Below, one piece after another: positions 1 to 6,652 of a DNA stretch of 8,797 nt. Origin of the DNA: CAYUJH01 sp964394585 (lineage in GTDB: Bacteria; Bacteroidota; Bacteroidia; Cytophagales; Flammeovirgaceae); NCBI GenBank assembly GCA_964394585.1, contig CAYMYI010000150.1, forward strand, positions 1 to 8,797, given 5' to 3'. A program made the translations under genes and the position numbers. The notes under the pieces are model-generated. The model made no database searches, was not told where the DNA came from, and saw only the letters and a list, made by a program, of their open reading frames with translations. Position 1 is the stretch's first letter. Every line of letters begins with the position of its first letter.

Positions 1-236
1 CGCTTTGGCGAATTGGCAAAACAACAAAATAAAATTTCCCAACAGACTCTTAATCTAAGAGAAATACGGAATCAGAATTGAGGTCAGTAAAGAGGTGCAG
101 AGAATAGGCGTCTTGGCATGCAATATATAAAAATTTTAAATTTTATTTGCAATAGTTAACAAAACTTTATTGACTTCCCAAAATCCGAACGGTTTAGTTG
201 CAAAAAATGTAACATAGATTTAAACAGTAGCTTTAG
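1..236. other. AT-rich region with no convincing gene
   Basis: No gene can be supported here. The first 81 bases are open on the + strand and end in TGA. They encode a 26-residue polar tail ending REIRNQN, which could be the C-terminus of a gene cut by the window edge, but I do not recognise it and other frames are open for nearly as long. From about 120 to 170 the sequence is very A+T-rich with an AAAATTTTAAATTTTA stretch. At 171 it reads TGACTTCCCAAAATCCG, a possible left end of the decayed insertion sequence that follows, because IS3-family ends usually begin with TGA or TGT. That last point is inference. Confidence 0.3.
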
Positions 237-465
237 GTTAAGAGAAAAAGTACATTCTCACCGTATAAGAAAGCTAAGATCCTCAAGGAGTTTAAGGAAA
301 GTAAAACAGCCCAAGAAATCAGTAGAGAATACGAGGTTAGCACAGCCTTATTCTACAGCCGTGGCGCCGAACTGCTGGCGAGAGTGTTATGCAGGCAAGC
401 CATGGAATCATAAACGCGTATACCTAGTTAGTGTCCTCTTCGGGCATGCAACGGTTTTATCCTAA
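237..465 (+). pseudogene. Decayed IS3-family transposase (orfA helix-turn-helix plus orfB scrap)
   Basis: From 237 one frame reads VKRKSTFSPYKKAKILKEF and then KTAQEISREYEVSTALFYS, ending at a TAA at 411-413. This is the classic N-terminal helix-turn-helix of IS3-family OrfA proteins: a basic start, the pattern AKILKEF, a conserved EI-x-REY-x-VS turn, then FYxW. The expected W after FYS is missing in this frame, but the next frame resumes 16 bases later (from 376) with WRECYAGKPWNHKRVYLV. WRE-Y-G is what OrfA should continue with, and KPWNHKRVY is a well-known OrfB motif. The frame closes with TAA at 463-465. The copy therefore looks like orfA joined to a fragment of orfB through an internal deletion, with a roughly 16-base interruption and frameshift. 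There is no ATG start and no DDE catalytic domain, so it cannot be active. Family assignment rests on motif recognition only. Confidence 0.7.
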
Positions 466-469
466 AACC
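453..469. other. Perfect 7-bp hairpin downstream of the R-M operon
   Basis: GGTTTTA-TCC-TAAAACC forms a 7-bp stem with a 3-base loop. It lies about 45 bases beyond the methyltransferase stop on the minus strand, so it could end R-M transcription. However, no T-run follows the stem on either strand, so a classical intrinsic terminator is not supported. It overlaps the end of the transposase remnant. Confidence 0.35.
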
Positions 470-513
470 TAGTAACGGAAAAATATAAATATTGAAATGT
501 TACATATCTCCTA

Positions 514-1581
514 CTATTGCTTTTGTGTAATGTTGGTAGCTGAGCTTTTTTCTAATGCTTTAAATTCATATTCGGGTTTTGAAACAAACAGGTTTCCTTC
601 AATCGTATCCAGTTTATTCATTGTCGCTTTTATAGCGTGTTCAGATTGGTCTATTCCTATCCATTTTCTACCATGGGTGTGAGCGGATTTTAAAGTGGTT
701 CCTGAACCACAAAAACAATCCAGTACAATGCTATTTTCATGAGAAGAAGTCCGAATTATTAAATCCAACAAGTCGGGATTCTTTTCTGTTGGATAATTTG
801 GATATTGCGGATCTTTATATTCCCAAATATCTTGAACTCTTTTCCCTTCTCTTTCATCTGCGAAAATTTTTTTTCTTGGGTTTCCTTTTGAAGACCATTC
901 TATTAATCCTTCCTTGTCCCATTGCTCTAATGTTTTTACATCCGTTCGCCAATGTCTTCCTTTTGGAGGTAAAATACCTTTAAAAGGTTGATTAGATTTT
1001 CCATTGTCTGTCTCCCCTGGTGCGTGGATAGGAACGGTGGTATATCTTCTTCCTTGTTTATCCATTTTTGGAAAGAGTTTCTCAAAATCCTTTTCAGTAT
1101 ATTTTTCTCTTGGCTCATTCCAAATAGGATTACTTGATTTTGTGTAAAAAAGAATTAAGTCTTTTACATTTCCATAGCCAAGTCTGTTAAAATTTTTTGG
1201 GTTGCATTTTATTCTTGTAATGTCGTTTCTAAAATTTTCTATACCAAATACTTCATCCATTACTACTTTTACGTAATGCCCAATTTTATAGTCAATATGT
1301 AAATAGATAGAACCTTGGTCAGACATCAACTCTTTCAATAAGATTAGTCTTTGCCTGATAAAGTCCAAAAAGTCGTTTCCAAGTAATTTATCAGAATAGG
1401 CTACATCTCCATTTCTAGAATTACTAATTGTTGACGCTCTACCATCGGTAATTGTAAAGCTTCCACCTGTGGCAAAAGGCGGGTCAATATAAACCAAATC
1501 AATCTTGCCTTTTAAATCTCTTCCGTTCAGCAGGTACTTTAGGCCTTTAAGATTGTCAGATTTTATAAGTAAGTTTTTCAT
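514..1581 (-). CDS. Beta-class adenine DNA methyltransferase of an R-M system
   Basis: Predicted to transfer a methyl group from S-adenosylmethionine to an adenine in the site cut by the neighbouring endonuclease, protecting host DNA. The 355 residues have the beta-class motif order. Catalytic motif IV DPPF is at 33-36 and a GSIYLHID strand at 90-97. A long central target-recognition region spans about 120-255. Motif X-like PTEKNPDLLDLII is at about 264-276, and the SAM-binding motif I DCFCGSGTT is at 288-296, followed by IGIDQS at 308-313. DPPF rather than SPPY favours N6-adenine over N4-cytosine (family knowledge). Length and motif set look complete. The ATG sits 4 bp after the endonuclease stop, which suggests one transcript and possibly coupled translation; a GGGAG occurs about 20 bases upstream, too far for a standard ribosome site. 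Type III Mod proteins share this motif order, but they are larger and pair with a helicase-type Res, which is absent. The recognition sequence cannot be read from the protein. Confidence 0.93.
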   Translation of the reverse strand: MKNLLIKSDNLKGLKYLLNGRDLKGKIDLVYIDPPFATGGSFTITDGRASTISNSRNGDVAYSDKLLGNDFLDFIRQRLILLKELMSDQGSIYLHIDYKIGHYVKVVMDEVFGIENFRNDITRIKCNPKNFNRLGYGNVKDLILFYTKSSNPIWNEPREKYTEKDFEKLFPKMDKQGRRYTTVPIHAPGETDNGKSNQPFKGILPPKGRHWRTDVKTLEQWDKEGLIEWSSKGNPRKKIFADEREGKRVQDIWEYKDPQYPNYPTEKNPDLLDLIIRTSSHENSIVLDCFCGSGTTLKSAHTHGRKWIGIDQSEHAIKATMNKLDTIEGNLFVSKPEYEFKALEKSSATNITQKQ

Positions 1582-1585
1582 AAGC

Positions 1586-2368
1586 TTAAATTTGATAAAG
1601 AAACTCCCTTAATACAAGAGCGCTCATAATATTATAATCTTTGTAGGTTTCTGTTATCGACTTATACATTTTGTTTTTACCTTCAATGAATAAAACTCCG
1701 TCAAGAATGGCAATTTTTACTGCTTTCACACCTTTTGCTTGAATCGTACTAATTGCATCATTAAATTGAGCATTTTGGTGTCCACCAAAGTCAGTTAAAA
1801 ACTTAGCTTCGCCAATGACAAACTGCTTGTTAAAACGACCAACAAAATCTAATCCTTTGTTGTGATGATAACCCAAGTGCTCTTTTGCAAAGTTCATCAT
1901 TGCATGATCTCCTACATCTAGAATTGCGTCTTTGTCATTGCTTAAAAATTCATCTAAAGATACTGGTTCAACTCCTAACGATTTTCTTTTTAACCAATCA
2001 CGAAACATCGGCCCAATCTGTCTATTGGTTTCTTTAGGTTCGCTACACCTTTCAAATATTTTATCAAGCCCCATTTCATAAAGTCGTCCACAGATTCGGT
2101 TTATGGTTCTTGGGTTTCTACCAATAGCGGAACTGTCTCGCTTTAAATAAGCTACATAACTGTCTTTAATAGGAAATAAGTCGAGTTTTAATAGTTGCTT
2201 GATTAGTAAATCATTGTCTCTCTTTTTGAATGATTTTTCAACTTCTGCCCAAACCTCTTTATTAATTTCCCTTATTCCTTCTGGAATTGTTGGATAGACT
2301 TGAAACAAATCGTCTAAGTAAGACCTTTGGTTTGCATATTCTATACTTAATTCAATCCATTTATTCAT
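1586..2368 (-). CDS. Type II restriction endonuclease, PD-(D/E)XK fold
   Basis: Probable DNA-cutting partner of the methyltransferase encoded just downstream. In the 260-residue protein the segment KGLDFVGRFNKQFVIGEAKF (171-190) has the spacing of a PD-(D/E)XK nuclease core: D174 on one strand, then E187-A-K189 on the next, likely the metal-binding and catalytic residues. It continues LTDFGGHQNAQFNDAI (191-206), an arrangement I associate with Tsp45I-like type II enzymes, though that subfamily name is from memory and unverified. The N-terminal half (1-130) is charged and helical in character and is not otherwise recognisable. No signal peptide or membrane segment is seen. It is the first gene of the two-gene operon, with no controller (C) protein gene beside it. 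Codons are strongly A/T-ending, unlike the DUF1835 and efflux genes, which fits lateral acquisition. The frame is intact, so the enzyme may be active. Confidence 0.8.
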   Translation of the reverse strand: MNKWIELSIEYANQRSYLDDLFQVYPTIPEGIREINKEVWAEVEKSFKKRDNDLLIKQLLKLDLFPIKDSYVAYLKRDSSAIGRNPRTINRICGRLYEMGLDKIFERCSEPKETNRQIGPMFRDWLKRKSLGVEPVSLDEFLSNDKDAILDVGDHAMMNFAKEHLGYHHNKGLDFVGRFNKQFVIGEAKFLTDFGGHQNAQFNDAISTIQAKGVKAVKIAILDGVLFIEGKNKMYKSITETYKDYNIMSALVLREFLYQI

Positions 2369-2388
2369 AATTCAAATTTCAGTAGTGT

Positions 2389-2408
2389 AAATATATGAGA
2401 GTATATTT
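2389..2408 (-). promoter_or_regulatory. Candidate operator/promoter of the R-M operon
   Basis: AAATATA-TGAGAG-TATATTT is a perfect 7-bp inverted repeat with a 6-base spacer, 21 bases upstream of the endonuclease ATG. Read on the minus strand, its proximal half is part of TATATTTAC, which resembles a -10 or the Bacteroidota TAnnTTTG element, and TTTGGCG lies upstream as a possible upstream element. The spacing is shorter than the usual 19-21 bases, so the promoter call is tentative. A palindrome over a promoter is typical of a repressor or autoregulatory site. The region is A+T-rich, so chance is possible. Confidence 0.3.
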
Positions 2409-2493
2409 CGCCAAATTATTCTTTCCAATAAAGATATGATTTCTACCACCCGTCCGCATTGGAGTGCTAGCGTAAAAGTAGAGCTTCCGTTGC

Positions 2494-2589
2494 AAACCTG
2501 TTAGGTTTCCAGAGTCCGATTCGATGCGGGTAGCTACCTACCTAAAATAGTTGATGGGGCGACCATTGTGGCAAAAACCTAACAGGTTT
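2494..2589. repeat. Paired 15-bp palindromic units, reverse complements of each other
   Basis: AAACCTGTTAGGTTT (2494-2508) and AAACCTAACAGGTTT (2575-2589) are exact reverse complements, separated by 66 bases. Each is itself a hairpin with a 6-bp AAACCT/AGGTTT stem and a 3-base loop. A third perfect palindrome, GGTAGCTACC (2529-2538), lies between them. The arrangement is like a REP or BIME-type intergenic element or a small MITE. It could also be two converging transcription stops at the boundary between the acquired R-M block and the resident genes. Confidence 0.6.
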
Positions 2590-2590
2590 T
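2574..2590 (-). terminator. Probable terminator of the DUF1835 gene
   Basis: On the minus strand this reads AAAACCT-GTT-AGGTTTT followed by one more T, 18 bases after the DUF1835 stop codon. The 7-bp stem is A/T-rich and ends in a five-T run, which partly belongs to the stem. It is the right-hand member of the palindrome pair, so its primary identity may be a repeat that has been used as a terminator. Confidence 0.45.
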
Positions 2591-2607
2591 GGTTAATCCC
2601 CGGCTAG

Positions 2608-3360
2608 CTACTTCTTCCGTAACAATGCATCATACACACGTTTTACCTGTAAATCGCCAAAGCCATAGATGGCGGCACGTTGGTAAAACGCGCGGAATAC
2701 CTCGCCAAACGTTGCTTCGGGCATGGTATCCATAATCTCCGATAAGATTTGCTCGGGCTTCCCCGGCGAACCCTCCGTAGGGAAGCGCTCTAGGTGCGCT
2801 ATGGCTGCCTCGTACAGGTAAGGGTGCGCTTCGCACAGTGCTTGGGCGGATTGGGCTAACCCTACCAAATCGTGCTGGCGATAGTGCTCCCAAAGAGCGG
2901 CAATCTTCTGCTTGTGGGGCAAGGGCGTCCGTTGCTGAAAAGCGGTTTCCAGTTCTTGGGTAGATAGCCCTCCGAACCCATACGGCGTATGCTGGGGTGG
3001 GCGCACCAAAAAACAAGGGGAGTTCAGGTGGTGCTGTTGCAGGTAGTACAGGCAAAACCAAAAGTTAGTTTGGCAGAACAAATCGTCTTCGAACCAAAAG
3101 TTTAGTTCTACCTCGGCAGGGAGTGTATGCAGTTTGGCAAACTCGGCAACCGTTTGGGTGGCATAGGCTTGGGGCGTGCCTTCCTCGGGGTAGGTATTGG
3201 CAAGGTAGCGCGCCCGTTGTTCAAAAAACTCGGCAAGGGTTTCCCCTTGCAAATCGCCTTCGATGAGGCACTCGCGTACCACTACCTGCATCCCTTCCAA
3301 AGATTGGGGGAACTGTTCGCGCAGTGCGTCGCCGTTTAAAACATGACATTGTTGCTGCAT
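2608..3360 (-). CDS. DUF1835 domain-containing protein
   Basis: A 250-residue soluble protein of unknown function. The start QCHVLNGDALREQFP (4-18) is the signature of the DUF1835 family, whose members begin with a short strand, an HxxNGD motif and then an RECLxxG segment (here VVRECLIEG, 27-35). WFEDDLFCQTNFWFCLYYL (89-107) matches the second conserved block of the family. The C-terminal part (about 185-248: LERFP, FGEVF, YGFGDLQV) resembles the small helical domain often found at the end of these proteins. No signal peptide or membrane helix is seen, so it is probably cytoplasmic. The ATG at 3360 is chosen because HVLNGD must lie near the N-terminus and AGAAAG sits immediately upstream. It follows the RND permease in the same direction, but a strong terminator stands between them, so it is probably not simply a third efflux-operon gene. 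Family assignment is good; function is unknown. Confidence 0.85.
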   Translation of the reverse strand: MQQQCHVLNGDALREQFPQSLEGMQVVVRECLIEGDLQGETLAEFFEQRARYLANTYPEEGTPQAYATQTVAEFAKLHTLPAEVELNFWFEDDLFCQTNFWFCLYYLQQHHLNSPCFLVRPPQHTPYGFGGLSTQELETAFQQRTPLPHKQKIAALWEHYRQHDLVGLAQSAQALCEAHPYLYEAAIAHLERFPTEGSPGKPEQILSEIMDTMPEATFGEVFRAFYQRAAIYGFGDLQVKRVYDALLRKK

Positions 3361-3371
3361 CTTTCTAAGAT

Positions 3372-3402
3372 AAAAAAAGGATACCGCAATAGGGTATCCT
3401 TT
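3372..3402 (-). terminator. Intrinsic terminator after the RND efflux operon
   Basis: On the minus strand, AAAGGATACC-CTATTGC-GGTATCCTTT forms a 10-bp stem with a 7-base loop, running into seven consecutive T residues (the A-run at 3372-3378 on the + strand). It starts 55 bases after the permease stop codon. The T-run ends only 11 bases before the DUF1835 start codon, so the same hairpin lies in the 5' leader of that gene. Confidence 0.85.
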
Positions 3403-3456
3403 CTATCATCTTTCAAATTTGATAACATTCGGTGCAGCGATGCTTCGGCAAAAGTG

Positions 3457-6400
3457 TTATACTTCTACCACTTCGCGCTGCTCTTTGATGGCGCGCTCCA
3501 CTTCGTGTTTTTCCGGTTTTTTACCCGTGATTAGCCACTTCTGGTACACTTTGATGTCGTTCCCGAGCGAGAGCATCAAGGGGAGCATTAACAGCGTGAG
3601 GAAAGTGGCAATGGTAATGCCGTACGATATGGAAATTGCCATCGGGATGAGGAACTGCGCTTGCCGACTCGTTTCAAAAATGAGGGGGGCTAAGCCTGCT
3701 ACTGTCGTAAGCGAAGTGAGGAAAATGGCACGGAAACGCGATTTTCCGGCGCGTATCAAGGCTTCGTCGAAATCGTAGCCCTCTTGCAAGAAGGAATTAA
3801 ATTTCCCGATGAGAACAAGTCCATCGTTCACGATAATCCCGATGAGGGCGATGATGCCTAAGAACGAAAGAATGTTAATAGGGAAGCCGTGGATGGTATG
3901 TCCCCATGCGACGCCAATCAGGCTGAAGGGGATCATGAGCAATAACAGCAACGGCTGGCTGTAGGAGCGGAACGTAAAAGCGATGATGGCATAAATCAGG
4001 AAAATGATAATGGGCAGTACTTTCTGAGCCGAGCCTACCACTTTAGAAGCCCTGCGATTTTGTCCTTCGTATTGGTCGGCAATAGTGGGGTATTTTGCCT
4101 TCAGTTGAGGCATAATTTCGTTGCGAATTTCTGCAATTACATCGGTGGCACTTTCTTTCGGATTTTTCATGTCGGCTTCTACCCGAATCTCGCGCCGCCC
4201 GTCGAGGTGGCTAATGGATACCTCCCCCCGTTCGATTTCGTAGGTGGCAATTTCCCCGAATGGCACTCGGTTGCCCGCAGGCGTTAAAATGCGCATATCG
4301 TCTAAGTTACTGATAGAAGAGCGTTCGTCGCGTTCGTAGCGCACCCATACTTTGATTTCGTCTTGCCCCCGCTGGAATCGTTGCACTTGCCTACCAAAGA
4401 ATCCGCCGCGCACTTGGGTCATCACTTCGTTGAGGGTAAGCCCTAGCAAATACGCATTTTCTTTCAGGTTGATTTTGATTTCTTTAATCCCTGCCGGGTC
4501 GGTATCGGTTACGTTAGTAAGTTTCGAGTTACTGCGCAATATATCTTTGAGTTCTTCTTTAGCCCCTTTCAAATCGTTGATATCCACTCCGGTGAGGGCT
4601 ACGGAAATAGGTTTTCCACCAAAGTTAGAGCCAGAGCCAAACTCCAAGCGTTCAACGCCGTAAATGGGGCCGGTTTCGCGCTCAATGGCATTGGCTATAT
4701 CGGTAGAGGGGAAATCGCGTGCTTCGCCGGGGAGTAGGTTTACCAGCAAAGAAGCGTTGGCAGTTCCCGGTCCAATCTGTTTGATGATGTTTTCGATTAC
4801 CGGCAGGTTTCCCTCTTGCTTTGCCGTGAATTCTTCGTTCACGCGCCATGCGGCTTCTTCAATGATAGAGATGATGGAGTCGGTAATATTTTCGTTGGTG
4901 CCTTGCGGCATGTTGAGCGTAATACTCACACGGTCGCTGGCGATGGAAGGGAAAAAGGTGATGCCAATCATCCCTCCTTGGATTGCCCCTACGGTAATCA
5001 TCAGCAGGGCAATGGGGATGGCAAATCCTAAAAATTTATTTTGAAGGAAAAAGCGCAAAGCGGGTGTGTATAGGGTATCGCGCATCCAGCTCATGAACGA
5101 ATCGGCAATGCGGTTGAATCCGTAGACTTTCTGCCCCGGCTTGAGAGCGCTAGAGTGTGCTAAGTGGGCAGGTAAAATGAGCAACGCCTCTATAAGCGAT
5201 ATGGTAAGCGTTAAGATAACGACCGTAGAGACTTCGCTAAAAAACTCGCCGATTCGGTCGTCCAAAAAGAAGAAAGTCGAAAAGGCTACGAGCGTGGTAA
5301 GAATCGCCGAAAGAATGGGGGGAATCACCTCCATCGTTCCATCGATGGCGGCTTGTATGGGTTTCTTTCCCATTTCGTAATGGTGGTAGATGTTTTCAGC
5401 GATTACGATGCCATCGTCTACCAGAATACCAATCACGATGATCATCCCGAAAAGCGAAAGCACATTGATGGTAACATCCAATGAATTGGCAAAGATGAAC
5501 ATCCCCAAGAAGGCAATGGGCAACCCAAAGGCAACCCAAAGGGCAAGGCGCGGCTTTAAAAACAGCGAAAGGAACAACAACACTAGTAAAATACCAATAA
5601 TACCGTTTTCGGTGAGCAGTTGTGTCCTTTCAACAACGGTTTGAGAGCGGTTTCGGGTAATGTTGAGAGCGATATTATCGTGTGTAGCGTTGAAATTATC
5701 TGCATAGGCAATTACTTTTTCAGCCGCTTCGATAAGGTCTTCGTTGTTGGTGGTACTCACCCGAATGCTAACCGACATCTGACCGTTAAATAAAGAACGA
5801 TTGGGGTTTTCCGACCACCTGTCGCGTACTACGGCTACATCGCGCAGAAACACCTCGTTGCCTTCTTCATCAGCCGCCACAATAATTCGATCGAGTTCAT
5901 CGGCATAATACGCGCGGTTTTTTGCCCGAATGAGATATTCTTCTTCACGGGTTTTGACAGATCCGCCGGTTACCAAAATGTTGGTAGAAGCTACCGCAGT
6001 GGCAATCTGGTTAAAGGTAAGATTGTAAGCGCGCATTTTATCTTCCTGCACGGCAATTTCAATTTCTTCTTCGGGGAATCCTGAAATATCGATTTGTGAA
6101 ATGCCATCGAGGTTGCGCAAATCGGCTTCGATGGAACGCGCCGTGGTTTTTAAGGCTTTTAGGGTGATGTTCTCTCCGCTGAGTACCATACTCACTGCCT
6201 CGTCGACGGTTTCCACTTTTTGCACCACGGGAGGTTCCATGCCTGTAGGAAACGAAGGCACTTTTTCTACTGCATTTTTTACATTGGGGAACACCACGTC
6301 GATGTCGTAATCTTTCAGAATTTCTACGGTAATGGTGGCGGAGTTTTCCGAAGATACCGAGGTAAAGCGGTCGATTCCTTCAATGCCTTTCAAGTTATCT

Positions 6401-6606
6401 TCTATTTTAAGGACGATGCCTTGCTCCATTTCATAAGGAGAAGCACCGGGATATACCACGCTAATGGTAATGGTGTTGGTATCGACCAACGGAAAGAAGG
6501 AGGAGCGCATACTCAAAGCGCCGATGACTCCGAAAATGGCAAACGCCATGACAATCACGTTGACTGCCACAGGATATTTGATGAAATAACCAATTACTTT
6601 TCTCAT
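3457..6606 (-). CDS. RND efflux pump permease, AcrB/HAE1-like
   Basis: Inner-membrane proton-driven exporter of the resistance-nodulation-division superfamily; the substrate (drug, lipid or other hydrophobic compound) cannot be told from sequence. At 1049 residues it has the full family length with two repeated halves. TM1 is at about 13-33, followed by a large periplasmic loop with YPGASPYEMEQ near the start. TM2-TM4 lie at about 336-405. TM4 carries the proton-relay pair VDDGIVIAEN (D397, D398), equivalent to D407/D408 of E. coli AcrB. A second periplasmic domain follows, and the C-terminal helices include GIIVNDGLVLIGKF (924-936) in TM10. The position I align with the AcrB relay lysine K940 is N927; other RND branches also lack lysine there, so this alone does not mean loss of function. 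The ATG is preceded by CCCCC with no Shine-Dalgarno sequence. It lies 46 bp downstream of the adaptor gene, with which it must be co-transcribed. No frame disruption is seen. Confidence 0.95.
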   Translation of the reverse strand: MRKVIGYFIKYPVAVNVIVMAFAIFGVIGALSMRSSFFPLVDTNTITISVVYPGASPYEMEQGIVLKIEDNLKGIEGIDRFTSVSSENSATITVEILKDYDIDVVFPNVKNAVEKVPSFPTGMEPPVVQKVETVDEAVSMVLSGENITLKALKTTARSIEADLRNLDGISQIDISGFPEEEIEIAVQEDKMRAYNLTFNQIATAVASTNILVTGGSVKTREEEYLIRAKNRAYYADELDRIIVAADEEGNEVFLRDVAVVRDRWSENPNRSLFNGQMSVSIRVSTTNNEDLIEAAEKVIAYADNFNATHDNIALNITRNRSQTVVERTQLLTENGIIGILLVLLFLSLFLKPRLALWVAFGLPIAFLGMFIFANSLDVTINVLSLFGMIIVIGILVDDGIVIAENIYHHYEMGKKPIQAAIDGTMEVIPPILSAILTTLVAFSTFFFLDDRIGEFFSEVSTVVILTLTISLIEALLILPAHLAHSSALKPGQKVYGFNRIADSFMSWMRDTLYTPALRFFLQNKFLGFAIPIALLMITVGAIQGGMIGITFFPSIASDRVSITLNMPQGTNENITDSIISIIEEAAWRVNEEFTAKQEGNLPVIENIIKQIGPGTANASLLVNLLPGEARDFPSTDIANAIERETGPIYGVERLEFGSGSNFGGKPISVALTGVDINDLKGAKEELKDILRSNSKLTNVTDTDPAGIKEIKINLKENAYLLGLTLNEVMTQVRGGFFGRQVQRFQRGQDEIKVWVRYERDERSSISNLDDMRILTPAGNRVPFGEIATYEIERGEVSISHLDGRREIRVEADMKNPKESATDVIAEIRNEIMPQLKAKYPTIADQYEGQNRRASKVVGSAQKVLPIIIFLIYAIIAFTFRSYSQPLLLLLMIPFSLIGVAWGHTIHGFPINILSFLGIIALIGIIVNDGLVLIGKFNSFLQEGYDFDEALIRAGKSRFRAIFLTSLTTVAGLAPLIFETSRQAQFLIPMAISISYGITIATFLTLLMLPLMLSLGNDIKVYQKWLITGKKPEKHEVERAIKEQREVVEV

Positions 6607-6652
6607 GGGGGTCGGGGTAGTTAGGTAAACAAAAAAGTGGCTGATTGAATGG

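Noticed and set aside
1..81. C-terminal tail of a gene running in from the left edge.
   Set aside because: Only 26 codons, no recognisable motif, and other frames on both strands are open for similar lengths.
360..470. Possible 5' part of a group II intron inserted into the transposase (GTGGCGCC followed by structured-looking sequence).
   Set aside because: The same bases read as WRECYAG and KPWNHKRVY, which fits IS3-family OrfA/OrfB better, and no domain V or reverse transcriptase gene is present.
514..2368. Type III R-M (Mod/Res) reading of the operon.
   Set aside because: The second protein is only 260 residues with a PD-(D/E)XK core and no helicase motifs, so it is not a Res subunit.
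2400..2607. tRNA-like stretch around GTCCGATTCGATGCGGG, suggestive of an attachment site.
   Set aside because: No cloverleaf can be completed: there is no matching acceptor stem or anticodon arm.
2630..3061. A 143-codon open frame on the minus strand inside the DUF1835 gene.
   Set aside because: It lies in another frame of a gene with clear family motifs, has a composition rich in A, P and R typical of a G+C-rich shadow frame, and matches nothing known to me.
6220..6624. A 134-codon + strand frame antisense to the start of the RND permease, and other + strand frames antisense to the pump genes.
   Set aside because: They are the mirror of conserved coding sequence; their translations are His/Gly- or Ser/Thr-rich without domain structure.
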